DNA of 64,000 nt. Source: Staphylotrichum longicolle (lineage: Eukaryota > Ascomycota > Sordariomycetes > Sordariales > Chaetomiaceae). The translations under genes were made by a program, and so were the position numbers. The notes beneath the pieces are model-generated. The model ran no database searches. It saw nothing but the letters and a program-made list of their open reading frames with translations, and was not told where the DNA came from. Shown here in pieces: positions 21,700 to 32,479 of this stretch. The DNA lies in contig JAHCVI010000001.1 of NCBI GenBank assembly GCA_019096155.1, positions 4,092,001 to 4,156,000 of the forward strand. Reading direction: 5' to 3'. Position 1 is the stretch's first letter. Every line of letters begins with the position of its first letter.

Positions 21700-22420
21700 C
21701 CCTTCGAAGCGATCTCCTACGCCTTGAACTCTCGCTCGATTCCGACGACTTCGACCTCGACTATATTAAGCCTGTCCTAAATGTAGTACTCGTCGACTAT
21801 CTAGACGATACTCTTATCTAGGGCCAAGTCTACAATGCCGTTACCGAATCTACCCTACCTCCCTAGCCGATAGCCTCCTCTCTCTAGTAGACCCTATAGC
21901 TATACAATACTAGCAGCTTCGCCAATTCGTCCAAATACCGCAAATATATCGATAACGTCCTTAAGGAGGAGCTTGGCCCTATATATAGCGGGCTCTAGGA
22001 CTTCTATAAGATGTACTTTGGCGATATGCCAAACCTGGAGACTGCATCCGAGGCATTCTTTAAGTAGAACTGTTTAGGAGGTAGTAAACCGCTCTTCTGC
22101 AACGGCTGGAGGGGTTGGCCTAAAGAAGCGAAGTAGGATGATGTGCTGAGTTGGTTTGCGGACTTTACCGAGAAGCTAGCGGCATTTGCAGAGAGCTGTA
22201 ACTCCGCTCCGGCGTATAAACGAAGACCGCTAGGGAAGCCTGACAAGCCGATTGCAGGCTCCGTTGGGAAATGGAAGATGGATATCGGCTTTGTGGACGA
22301 CCCGAGTGCCGAGGGGACTTTATCAAAGTAGCAGAGGAGAACTTCACGCTGTATTATAAACCGATGGTACCCTGGGTCAATAGGTTGTGCAAAGTTGTGT
22401 TTCCGAATGGGAGAAGATGA
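21700..22420 (+). pseudogene. FunK1-like fungal kinase, N-terminal part only (decayed)
   Basis: The + strand reads through TAGs as the region that precedes the kinase core in the FunK1 family of fungal kinases. An N-terminal DLDYIKP-like stretch lies near 21,745, NSSKYRKYIDNVLKEEL near 21,925-21,975, YFGDMPNLETA near 22,020, a Trp-rich NGWRGWP near 22,100, and KMDIGFVDDP near 22,275-22,305. The last is the clearest family signature. The kinase core that should follow is absent: after about 22,330 the frame shifts and similarity is lost. Stops are TAG at expected Gln codons. The segment 22,010-22,330 is much less decayed than the part to its left. Confidence 0.62.
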
Positions 22421-23640
22421 GAGAACGAGGATAGGGGATTGTATACGCGGATGAGGGAAATCCTTGGAGAGGCCTGTAAAGCAGTAGCTGATCGATAGCG
22501 TTGTGGGATGCTCGAGAGTCCGGGCGTTGCTCGGCGATATACTCCAAGGAGCTTAGCAGCTACCCCCTATAGCTACGACAATAATCCCCTCTAGGCCCAA
22601 CAAAAGCAATAAAACCACTCTCGGTCTATGGTTCCTGGATTATAGCCTTTATCTTTCAACTAGTCATTTGCCCGTATGTAGTAAGCATTATATACTAGTA
22701 CTCTTCCGCGCTACGCTGTAGGACGGGTCCTCCCCTAGCGCGCGGCTCTTTGTCCTCTAACGTATATAGTACCTTCCTCGCCGCGGCCTTGGTGTGCTTC
22801 GGTATGGATACGCGACGGCGTCCGTCGCTATATATATAGTGAGCTGAAACCCCCCGATAGATGACTACTCCTAGCCTAGAAGCCATTGCCCTATAGCGCT
22901 GCTGGGATTGTCTTTAGCCTAACGTAGAGCTATTGCGGCGAGTGGGCCAATGTACAATCGCTAGAGAATTCCGACTATATAGAGCGGCTGTAGCACCCGC
23001 TAGATGGCTATCCAATTATAGGCAATACGAGAAGGGGCGCTGAGTCCGATGCCATTCGTTGGGGCTAAGGAACGCCTTACCACGCTCTACTTCACTATGC
23101 CTCTCACTAGTGGCATCTCTCTAGAGCAAGGCTAGAACTTGCTATTTATATGTGTTTTGGCTATACCTAATCGTTTCGTCGTTTCAATTTTCCTCTAGCG
23201 TCGAGTTTACGAAATGGGAACGTATTAGGTCTAGTCTCCACGCCGGTTGATGAAGAGCGAGATCTAATTAACAATAGTGGTTTAGGGTTAGTCTCTTTAC
23301 TACTCGGCGAGTAATGTATATAGAATTAGGAGTAATAGAATGGAAGATAAGGAAACTTATAAGAGGGATCTGTGTAGATGTGCCGTTTCTAGTTCTGATT
23401 ATGATATATGATACCTGCCACTATAGAACGGCTACGTAGCGCGCGCTGCGTTGTACGCCAAAGGAAAATTCGCCGAGTCGAAGAGGTACTTGAAGGATGC
23501 TATCCCGTATCTTAGGTAGTTTAGTTTAATGAAACCTTTAGAGTATAAATACTAGTAGTCTATATCGCTGTTTTTTAAAGTTTGAACTTCAAGTATTGCC
23601 CCGAGACGGCGAGAATTAATATAGCGTCCGTACTGCTTAA
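22421..23640. other. Decayed A+T-rich DNA, unassigned
   Basis: TAG/CTA-rich sequence with the same C-to-T signature. A 63-codon - strand frame (22695-22886) has coding-like composition but no recognisable motif. No terminal repeats were found by eye. Most likely the remains of one or more genes or transposons. Confidence 0.45.
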
Positions 23641-26347
23641 TCTACTACTCTTTGAGCTAGTTCTTTAGCTCTACCTTTTGGTATATATTCTCCGTCTTAT
23701 CTCGTTAAAGATAGTCGCCTTTACAAGCTCTATAAGCAAGCTCTACTCCTAGGACTAGCTTATACTTTTGGACTCAATTGACTAGCTCTATTTATAAGGC
23801 ATTAACAACTATATCTCCCTCCTATAAATTATTATTATATGACTAGTTATCTAGTAAGAGTTCTGTCCTGGAGGTAATCTCTGGTGTTTCTTTCCTAGTT
23901 AAGAGCAATTTATATACTCGTTTCCTAACCGAGCTAGTCTTGCGTAGGACCTTATATATTAGCGCGGGCGTTTCTATTGTCCCCTATAAATCCCGCCTAG
24001 AAGTTAAGCGTAGGGCTTTCCTTACCTTCTACGAGGATCTGGATAGTTTCGACAATCTTCCTTAGTTAGTCGAGAGAGTAAAGGCTAAGATAGGCATTTC
24101 GGTGTATAGTAGAGCATTTGCTAAGGATATCCTCTGTATTGTATTGAATTAACCGGCCCGGACTATCCTTATCTTACTATCGTCGACCTTCCTAGGTTTA
24201 TCTATTCTAAAACGAAAAACCAAACTACTTTGGACGTTAAGCTTATCTAGGATGTCGTTTAGTCCTATATAAAGGAGCCGTACTATATTATTCTTGCTAT
24301 AGTATCGGCTAAAAACGACTTTGCCAATTAGATTATCCTAGAACTGGCCCGGACGGTAGACCTAGGTAGTACCCAAACCTTAGGCGTTATTACAAAGCCC
24401 GATAGCTTAGTCCTAAAAGGCGAAAGTAAAGCCTTATATATCTCTCTCGCTAGGAACTAGGAGGTCGAGTTCCGCTACGGCTAGTATATACTAAAAAATA
24501 TAGACTCCGAGAAAGGCTTTTAGGACCTTACGACCTAGGACGCTAAGGAGGCCGAGTTCTTCGGCTCTAGAGTCTAGAAGGCGCTTCCCCTCTCCTCTCT
24601 TGGAATTGGAAAGCTGCGCGGCCGTCTTAGCAAGGTCCTCCTTGGGCAGATTGCTACGGAGCTTCCTAGCTTGATATATAAGATTGATTAGAAATTCAAA
24701 TCCTACTATAATCAACTTGAAAGACTTAGGGATCTACAAGCAAGCTTTTAAGAGCAACGACTATACTTGTTCCACCTAAGCAGGTCCTTCTAGGCGCTTG
24801 TCAAAGCATTAGTAAGCGGTAGCTACAACGACTCGTTCTTTTTGGATGCTAAAACCGAATCAGGTTATTAGCGGTGTATTAGGGTGGTTGTTTAGAACTT
24901 TAACGAAGATTTCGCATCCGAGATATCTCTTTAAGGTCACTATAGGCGGGTTATCGACCTAGAATCCAAGGCGGGGACTATTTCTTCCGATTTGTATAAT
25001 ATAGTCTATATCACCCGAGATGCTTTTATTAGCTAGATCAAGTATATAATATATAGGATATAAGGGTGCGAGTTACCTAGGACTTTCAATCCAATGATTA
25101 TTGCCGACCTATTCCTTAAATAATATCGCCTATAGGAGGCTATCGCCCGTTGCTATATCGAGAATGTATAGGACGCTACCTCCTACTTCGTCAGGCTCGT
25201 TATTGTATATACTATAGACAAGTCGACGGCTAAGGCGTTCTATTACAAGGTCTTCGAACTAGCAATAAATAGAATTCTAAAGGAGATATACGATAAAACT
25301 ACCGAGCTACTAGATTCTTATTACTATAGCTATCTAGTTATTTATAACTATTATTTCACCGAGATACTCTAGAAAGTCTACTACGAGAGAGAGGGAAATA
25401 AACGGGAGAGGATCCTATATTAGTTCTTTAGTATCGACTCGCTTAAATTATACTACTTGAGAGGCGATTTTAATCTCGGGTACCTTGCTAAGTCGTTAGC
25501 TAAAAGTAGTAAGCTGGATATAGGACGCTTCGCTACTAGCGAGGCTTTGGATTGCCTTAATACCTACTATAAGGTAGGTTTGCTATTCTTTAGTAATTTT
25601 CTTTCTCTCTATAGATTATTTCTCTACTATGCCGGCAAACTTTAATATAGGGCATTTCTAGGATCACTACTAAATAGGCTAAAAGGATCGTTTAAATGCT
25701 ATTCTCTACTAATCTTGACAGTATTACTAGGTTGCTCTTAAAAGATTTATTAATAATATAGCCGTTGAAGTGATCGAGGCTAAATTTATATTCGCGCTAG
25801 ATTGTATCCTGCTCTCTGTCTTAATCTACTAAATGCTTAACGACTAGGTAGCTTATATTACTAGGGAATCGGATGAAATCTATATAGCGTAGGAGCAGCT
25901 TAATAAATAGCTCGAGGTTCTCTAGAATAGCTTAGAAACGTACAAGCGCTTTATAGGATTTAGAATTAGTAGAGGTAAGAATGGCGGTAATATATAATCG
26001 CTGTTAAATGGATATTCTAATACTCTCTAGACTTAGTTTTTGTTTCTACCTAAATAACTGATAATTACTATATTAGTAATACTAATGAACGAGGCTTATA
26101 TTTAATTAGAATGCGATTTTAGATACCCGAGTCTATAGAGATGATTAAACTAGAGCCGGATCTAGAATATAAACTAGAGTCGAAATATAAGACGGAACTA
26201 GAGCCAAAGCTAGAGAAGGCCGATAAAGTCGCCTACGAGACTTCGTCCCTTGAACCGCTAGAAGCCGTAGAGGTGGCTCCTGTTATAGAAGATATTTGGG
26301 ATTTGGTATCGAAGACGCCCATTGGCAGAATAAAGAAGAAGAAGTAG
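23640..26347 (+). pseudogene. Dynamin-like GTPase (decayed, frame intact)
   Basis: Reading + strand through stops gives a fungal dynamin-related GTPase. A decayed P-loop lies near 23,838-23,870 (DQ..SKSSVLEVISG where GDQSSGKSS is expected). Then come LYTRFLTELVLRR, the G3 region VDLPRF near 24,185, VSAKNDFAN near 24,315, and G4 ITKPDS (about 24,388-24,405). The stalk region follows (YNDSFFLDAKTESGY near 24,840, SEISL, DAFI.WIKY), then the C-terminal effector part (ATSEALDCLN.YYK near 25,540; YKRFIGFRISRGK near 25,955). A charged tail at 26141-26347 ends in lysines. Dynamins remodel membranes. Stops are nearly all TAG, with no frameshift seen in the clearest parts. The short open frames at 24491 (-) and 25457 (+) are fragments or shadows. 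Confidence 0.78.
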
Positions 26348-27208
26348 GAAGGGAAGGTAGTTACAGAACTTGACTTACATCTGGCGGAAGCAAGTTTATG
26401 GTGTTAGGCGTCGGGTTGATGACTTAGGGGTGCTGTAACGACTGAAGAGATAGTATCTTTTTGCAAGTTTCTTGATTTTCTATAGAATTCCGGATGATAG
26501 GCGGGCAAACCTAAGTGGTTGCGAGGGACTGGCACGGTAGGATAGTTCGACTCGGTGCTGGTAGAGTAAATCCTCTCCCCTATATATAGAATAATGTAAT
26601 TGTAGGCAGGGACCTACTGCCTTTACACTTGATTGTTATAATTTTGTATATTATATTAAATAGTAAGGAGTAGTATTGAATAGTTGGCTCGAAAGAGCGC
26701 CCCAAGTTCTATTCATCAATCCGCAGCCTTCCCGCCTTCAAGAGGAACCACATCGTATTACTATACTTAACTATAGCCGGTTCTTACGCCGATATAGATA
26801 CGTCTAGCGTATCAAGTCTGCTATATCTCCTTCCTAATTCTACCTGCCCTACTACGGTTACTAGTTTTATCCGTCGATTCTTGATAGAACCCTAGATAAT
26901 GCAGCTTAGACGATAGTTTCTCTTATAATAGGAGCCAAACCGGTAGGTCATATAGACCGGCATCTGCTATAAAGAAGTATAGGAATGGGCGCGTCGAAAG
27001 CGTATACGGACTTTGTCGATAGCAATGGGGCCACTAGTAAAAGGTAGTGACGCACTATAGCTCGAAGGCAAAGAGAAAAAATGCCGGACTCGATATATAA
27101 GGGGCGCTTCAGCTTTATTTGCGTGGTATATTACTGCGGACGAGGTTGTTACAATCCTGTGTCCACCGCCTCTAGAACGCCTTAATCCAGGAGGAGGAAC
27201 GAACTTGC
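26348..27208. other. Decayed intergenic DNA; possible solo LTR at about 26,437-26,730
   Basis: A segment starting TGTAACGACTGAAG (26436) and ending near TTCATCA (26729) has a TATATATAGAATAA box near 26,583, a later A+T-rich stretch and a TG..CA frame, all of which suits a solo LTR. No target duplication or partner LTR was found, so this is tentative. The remainder shows no gene. Confidence 0.3.
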
Positions 27209-27576
27209 AATGAGTGGAATTGCTAATCTTGACCGGCATTATCGGTGGTCGCGCTATTTCGCGAATCGAAGCTATTCATCCTATGGTCAAGGGTGCCGAG
27301 AACTTCAGTTACCAGCTGTGGCCGGTTGATGAGGTGGACATCTGGGTGGAGAATTTTGCCCAGGTCAGGATAGAGAGAAAGCCATGGCTACAGCGGGCGA
27401 GAAAATCACAGGTGCTGGAAATTGAAAGATTGTTGCGGTCGATGTCGAGCGATTTAGAAAACGATCCAATTTCAGGGCCACAGACCAGCACGAAGTCGGT
27501 AAATTCTTCCCTTTCGCGGGTCCTATCGGTGTTAACTAACGCTGTACAACGTAGCTGGAGAAGAGAGGAGGAATGA
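27209..27576 (+). other. Possible gene fragment, unknown function
   Basis: A + strand frame open from about 27,214 to a stop at 27576 has coding-like content (for example YQLWPVDEVDIWVENFAQ), and ends in an Arg/Glu tail. It begins within 200 bp of decayed DNA and has no clear upstream exon. No family is recognised. It may be the surviving 3' end of a gene whose 5' part is decayed. Confidence 0.3.
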
Positions 27577-27833
27577 TCCGTGGAATGCTGGAGTTTGACC
27601 TCAACCATTTCGCAGGCGCTTATTTTGTGCCCGATGGCTGTGCTGATTGGCTGCTGCGCTGCACAAGAATGTCGTGAAACGAGGGGTTGCCACATCAGCA
27701 CCGCAGCTTCATCCCTAATCTAAAGTGAAAAGTTCATCGTCTTGTACCATACTCTACTAACTACTTACTGTACTTGCGACCCTCACTTCAGCCACCGAAG
27801 ATCAACCCCTAGGTCCCCAACATATAGCCAAAT

Positions 27834-29909
27834 TTGCTCTCGCCTTCGGCATTTCTTATTCCTGCCGAGAATGGAGACATGTGTCCTATTGCGGGTTCTT
27901 TAGTCGAAATCGCGGGATGCCAACCCAAGTCGAACGTCTCACTCCTCGAGATTCAGAAGAGCCAAGAACGACACCAGAAATTCCTACGGTACATCAAGCA
28001 TCTTGAGTGTCTTTCCTTGGACGAAACCCACGAGCGACAGCTGGCTGGGAATTCGATGCAGCGAATCCCATTACTCCGACACTGGATCAATGCTTTCGAC
28101 GAGAAGAGTTACCTCGCTCTATCGTATACCTGGAAGCCTTCTAAGTCTGAGGACGGAAGTACGGGACGCTACGAGGTGCAGACCAGAGACAAACGAAATT
28201 TCTACTTGTCACCGGTTCGGAATTGCGTCTTTGACCGCATCATCGTCTATATGCAGCACGTTGGAATGAGGGTTTTGTGGATTGATCGGCACAGCATGAA
28301 GCAGCACGCGTGCAAAGTCGCATGTAACTACAAAAAGTGCAAGGACCAACGAGCCGCCGTCTAGACCATGGATCTGGTCTACAAACTCAGCAACCACCCT
28401 GTCGCATTGCTCGGTCAACCTATCAGCTCTGAGGATGAATTACATCTCCTAGCCAGGATTCTTGCGGGAGAGCTCGTGGACGAGAATCGGGAGGCAGGAG
28501 GTACCGAGTTTCAACGGCGACAAACCGCTTGGAGACGCAGAGAGCGCTGATGTTATTGGACAAGATAACGAGCGACCGTTGGTGGACGAGAGCTTGGACG
28601 TTCCAAGAGTGTCACCGCGCAGGGAGTCAGTTGACGCTCTTGATCCGCCTTGCAGCCGGCCTAGACAGGAACAAACGGTCCTACGACTTTGGCGACGTCC
28701 GGGCGAGCTGTGCATCAAGTTTGTGGACTTCTCTTCCGAAGCCACTAAGCTATGCCGAGCATTCCAATACATCTGGCCTCGGACGTTGGATGAGAGTATG
28801 GCAATCCACCGTGTCCTCGACAGAGCCGGCAAATACACACTCCTGTTGGAAAGATCGAGCGCTATGTTTCCAACGATTATGCCGGCATCGGAAGGAGGGA
28901 GTTAAACGATAACTGGGATCGTCTTGCCATCGTTGCCAACTGTTGCCGATATCCGATCCGGCTTGACACAGGAAGACTGCAACAGAATACCCACAGTTTC
29001 GATCTGTTTCTGTCGATGTTAACGATGTGTCTCCTTAATGGGGAGATCCTCAATAACAGCAGAACTGAGGCAACCCATCATTCATCGTCCCGAACAACCA
29101 TCCCCACATACTTGCAGACACAATTCTTTAATGAGTTCGACGGCCCTCGAATCGATCGCAGCCTAACCTTCAACAAGGGCTGCCGCTTCATCAACGTAGA
29201 ACTTACCGCGCGCGGCACCATGACCAAGGGACACCTCTGGGAGTTGGGCAGAACTATTTATACCGCGAATTTCTCTGACCAGTTGCCCTGGGTTAAGGAA
29301 CCGCATGGCAGCTTGATGCTACACCAGCGGAAGCGGCTTGCCCAACTTGCTCACAAACTACGATCTCTCTCCCATATTTCCATTGCCGGTTCTATTGAAG
29401 CCTACCTACGTCTTGATTCCTTGGACAACGACGGCGGTCGGTTTGGGAAGGGGGCTTTCCCTAAAAGATATATGCGTATGGCGGCTGAGAGGCTGGTCAG
29501 GGCAATAGACAGCGGGGAGACACTCCGGTTAGGGAGTCTCTGGGGTCTTCGGAAGGCTGTAACCCCGTACAAGGCCATTTTCATTTGGGAAGACCGTGAT
29601 TCTCGGGGAACTGATGTCAAGAGAAGGGAGGGGAGCGCCAACAACAGGCAGGTCGGCGAGCAAGGAGTCCAACCCGCATTCGTCTTCACATCGTCCCGTC
29701 CAAGGAAACCCAATTCTAAGACGATGGGCAACAACGACATAGATCGCCACGTGTCCCTTGAGGTTGAGTTTGCCGGCCTCGATGACGAATATCACATTCC
29801 TCGACTGCATGTTAGGCGCTGGATTGCTGGCTTGTGTTTCTTTAAGGGCCAGTCAACGAGAAATGTGGTTTTCCCGTGGCCAGCTTCGATAGAGACCATT
29901 ACCCCGTGA
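27834..29909 (+). pseudogene. HET-domain protein (frameshifted, one TAG)
   Basis: The protein runs from ATG 27834 to the stop at 29909. Motifs in order are: the HET core YLALSYTWKPSK (near 28,110); VLWID, near 28,275; MDLVYKLSNHPVALL (28,368 on); SDRWWTRAWTFQECHR (near 28,570); GELCIKFVDFSSEATKLC (near 28,705); AIVANCCRYPIRLD (near 28,930); CRFINVELTARG (near 29,190); and RHVSLEVEF near 29,745. These match the large HET proteins of Pezizomycotina, which trigger cell death in heterokaryon incompatibility. It is broken by a TAG at 28362 (expected Gln) and by three single-base shifts near 28,495, 28,695 and 28,855. Two of these look like loss of one base from a C or A run. The last 297 codons are intact. 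No intron is needed. Composition is normal, unlike the decayed DNA on both sides. Confidence 0.82.
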
Positions 29910-30722
29910 TGGTAAGTGGGATACCTTCCGTTTGCGAGTTGTAGGAGGGAGGGGATTGAAGGGTTGGGGTGGGAGCTGGTGGTGAGGACAAGAAGAGTTG
30001 GCGGGGGAGGAGAGGATAGGGATGGAGATGAGAAGAAGGATAGGGATGAGATATTGCGCTACTTGCCCAGCAAACCAATGCCACAACCTCCTTATGTGTT
30101 GACATCTCGCTGTTGTCGAGGAGCAGTCGCACAATCTTTGTCTCCCACTCCACGTGTCGGCCTGGAGAGCAGTCTCATACCCAACTCCTTGAACGTCTGA
30201 CGTTGGCACCGTTGTCGAATAGCCGTTACACAATGTCCGTCTACCACCTTTATGCGGCACTGAACAGATTTACCGGTCAATCATCGATACCGCCCTGGAA
30301 TCTTCAGTCTGCCTCATGCTCTCTGTGCTCCGCGGTGTGTGCTGAGTGTCGCTTTAGAGCGCCGATAGTCTTTGCATCCTACGAGTTATGATTAAAAATA
30401 CAAAACCCTTACTTAGTCTGGGCTCAAAGCACTTTAGATCCGCCCACCTGTTCGCCATTCTTGGTTTAGCATTGTCTAGCACGGCATTGGCATTGAAGAG
30501 CCATAGAACCAAGAATTACCACGTATATCGCTGAAGTGTTTAGGGAAGACGGCTACGCTAGACTTATACTACTCAAGCTACAATCCAATGTTGTACGCCT
30601 AATAAATCGGGACGAACGGTTGAATCGTAGAACTTGAATCAGACTAGTAGATCCCCAATGGTTGGTCTTCCACCTCCACGTTTGGAAATGAAAGTAACGG
30701 ACACGCCTGTGGGGGATCTAGG
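29910..30722. other. Intergenic, no gene seen
   Basis: Begins as GC-normal 3' sequence of the HET pseudogene, with a G/A-rich stretch at about 29,945-30,050, and turns A+T-rich after about 30,390. Overlapping short frames lack recognisable domains. Confidence 0.5.
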
Positions 30723-30962
30723 CTAGTGGTAGGATAAACCCAAAGTTGGGACCCTTTTGTGAACTATCAGTACTACTTTTAAAAAGCTAGTGTATATAAA
30801 CGAACTTTGAGACTCGACATGCAAACTTCGAGATACGGCTCGGTTCCTCCGTCGCTTGCGGCGCTTATGCTGCTCTCTAATATATCGGCGTATGGTATCC
30901 CTTCGACTGAAGACTATACCGCAGTTGGGGCATACGTATGGCAAATGATGGTGTAGTTGCAA
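30723..30962 (-). pseudogene. C2H2 zinc-finger remnant with a lost ligand
   Basis: A 79-codon - strand frame contains one C2H2-type finger: CPNCGIVFSRRDTIRRYIREQH followed by KRRKRRR. The two cysteines and the final histidine are present, but the first zinc-binding histidine is tyrosine (TAT), one C-to-T change from CAT, as expected from the surrounding decay. The basic tail could be a nuclear or DNA-contact segment. It is probably the surviving piece of a transcription-factor-like gene, and not functional. Confidence 0.5.
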
Positions 30963-31183
30963 CCTATGCTATCTCAATTCTTCTAGTCCGCCTAGTACTG
31001 TAGCGCAGTCCTGAACTGTATACTGGAATTCTATGGCGGAAAAGGATGTTGTGTATCTAGTCTTTTACGGAGGGACCGCTATACGATGGATTACGGCGGT
31101 CTTTATACTCCTCTCTTCGGTCTCTTTGACTGCTCTCCAGGCAAGGGAGGTTCATCTATCGGCGGAATGCAAATAGCTATTTA

Positions 31184-31438
31184 GGCCTTTCCGTCAATAT
31201 TTGTTTCACTCTGCGTAAGGGATGCCGCTACCCGTCTAATGTGACAATACATTTCTATAGTCCACCTACATCGCCCAATAGCTGCGTTATCTACCGTAGT
31301 GCAAGGGATGCCGTATGTCATTTGTGTCCCGCGATGCTGTTCATTACTCGAACGAGCTGACAAGTGGACAAACATTTTTGGGCCTTCTAATCAATATTCC
31401 ATCCAGGGTGCCGCTACCCCTCTGACTGTGACAAACAA
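31184..31438 (+). repeat. Imperfect direct repeat, about 60 bp units
   Basis: 31184-31248 and 31381-31438 are similar (both start GGCCTT, contain TCAATATT, then GTGCCGCTACCC- or ATGCCGCTACCC-like and TGTGACAA). A shorter relative (AAGGGATGCCG) lies between them near 31,305. No flanking gene is evident. Confidence 0.45.
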
Positions 31439-31459
31439 CTTTCCCGTGCATGGACAATG

Positions 31460-32479
31460 ACCAGACAGACGCAGTCGCCCTACTAAGAATGATCTAGGAC
31501 GGCAGGCAACGACATCGGCTATATGGACGACAAGCAGCACGAGCAAACTTCACCTCATTACAGAATGAGCAGTATATAGACCAAGCTTAGGAAAAGGACC
31601 ATTTGTTAATCGATTCTGCGAGAATTCCAGTACGGCCACTGCATCGAGTGGCCTGGGCGGTGGTCCGCCTGCAATACACCCGACTTACCAAACCCGGCTC
31701 ACTCTCGCTCTGACACGCAGCGACTACATCGTAATCGCTTGGTAGCCGTGCCCGGCACGGGTACCCGAAAACCAAACCACCATGGTCCCGTCCAGGAACG
31801 AGCGCGTGTTTGAGCCCCATGCGTCGAGACCCTGGATCGGATCGATGGGCCGCGCCCCACAGTGGGGCTCCTGCGCCGCTGGGCCGCTGCAAGGGCCGGA
31901 AGAACCGCCAAGCGCACGGAACGCCAAAAAGTCAGAGGAAAGAGTAGAAAACATCAGGGACTCTCTGGGCACCGGGCCAGCTGCTAATCCTGCGGTCAAA
32001 AGCTTATGGCTTGGGGTGAGAGGGGTAAAAAAAAAAGGGGTTTTGGGATTCGAAAAACGGGCGCCTCTTAGCCTCTAGTAGTGTCGTCCGTTTGAAGAAA
32101 ATAGTGAGGCCGGCTATGCCGTAGAACCGTTCAGGCTTATGTAGCGCCAATGGAGCATGCATCGGGCAAAGCCCCGCCTCAGGCGGCAGGGGGAGTGACT
32201 GTTACTGGGAATGCGGCTATCGGTCGCCGTTGACACGCCTGCGTCGGGCAAGGCCCTATAGATCGCCGTCTCCGCCGAAGTAAGTCCCGGGGATGGTGAG
32301 GGTTGCAATAGCATTCCAAGAGACGAGTGAGAGAAAGCTCTTAGTATATAGAAGATGCTCTTTGTAAATGCCAAGTCGCTGGACTGTATAATGGCCTCCT
32401 CTGCTAGTCAATATAACTCTATATACGGCCGATAGTGGTTTATCTAATTTCCCTAGCAAATAGTGATTGCGGGACCTAT
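31460..32479. other. Intergenic; holds dispersed repeat copy 2
   Basis: Contains the repeat at 31839-31990 and otherwise no supported gene. Sequence is GC-normal to about 32,330, then decayed. An A run at 32,028-32,036 is present. Confidence 0.45.
31839..31990 (+). repeat. Dispersed repeat, copy 2
   Basis: Nearly identical over its first 95 bp to 19728-19823, and encodes the same RAPQWGSCAAG.LQGPE peptide in the same + strand frame, then NIRDSLGTGPA. The conserved frame suggests both are remains of the same coding family. About 12 kb separates the copies. Confidence 0.6.

Noticed and set aside
26436..26729. A confident solo LTR call
   Set aside because: TG..CA ends and a TATA-like box are suggestive, but no target duplication or second copy was found in the window; kept only as a tentative remark.
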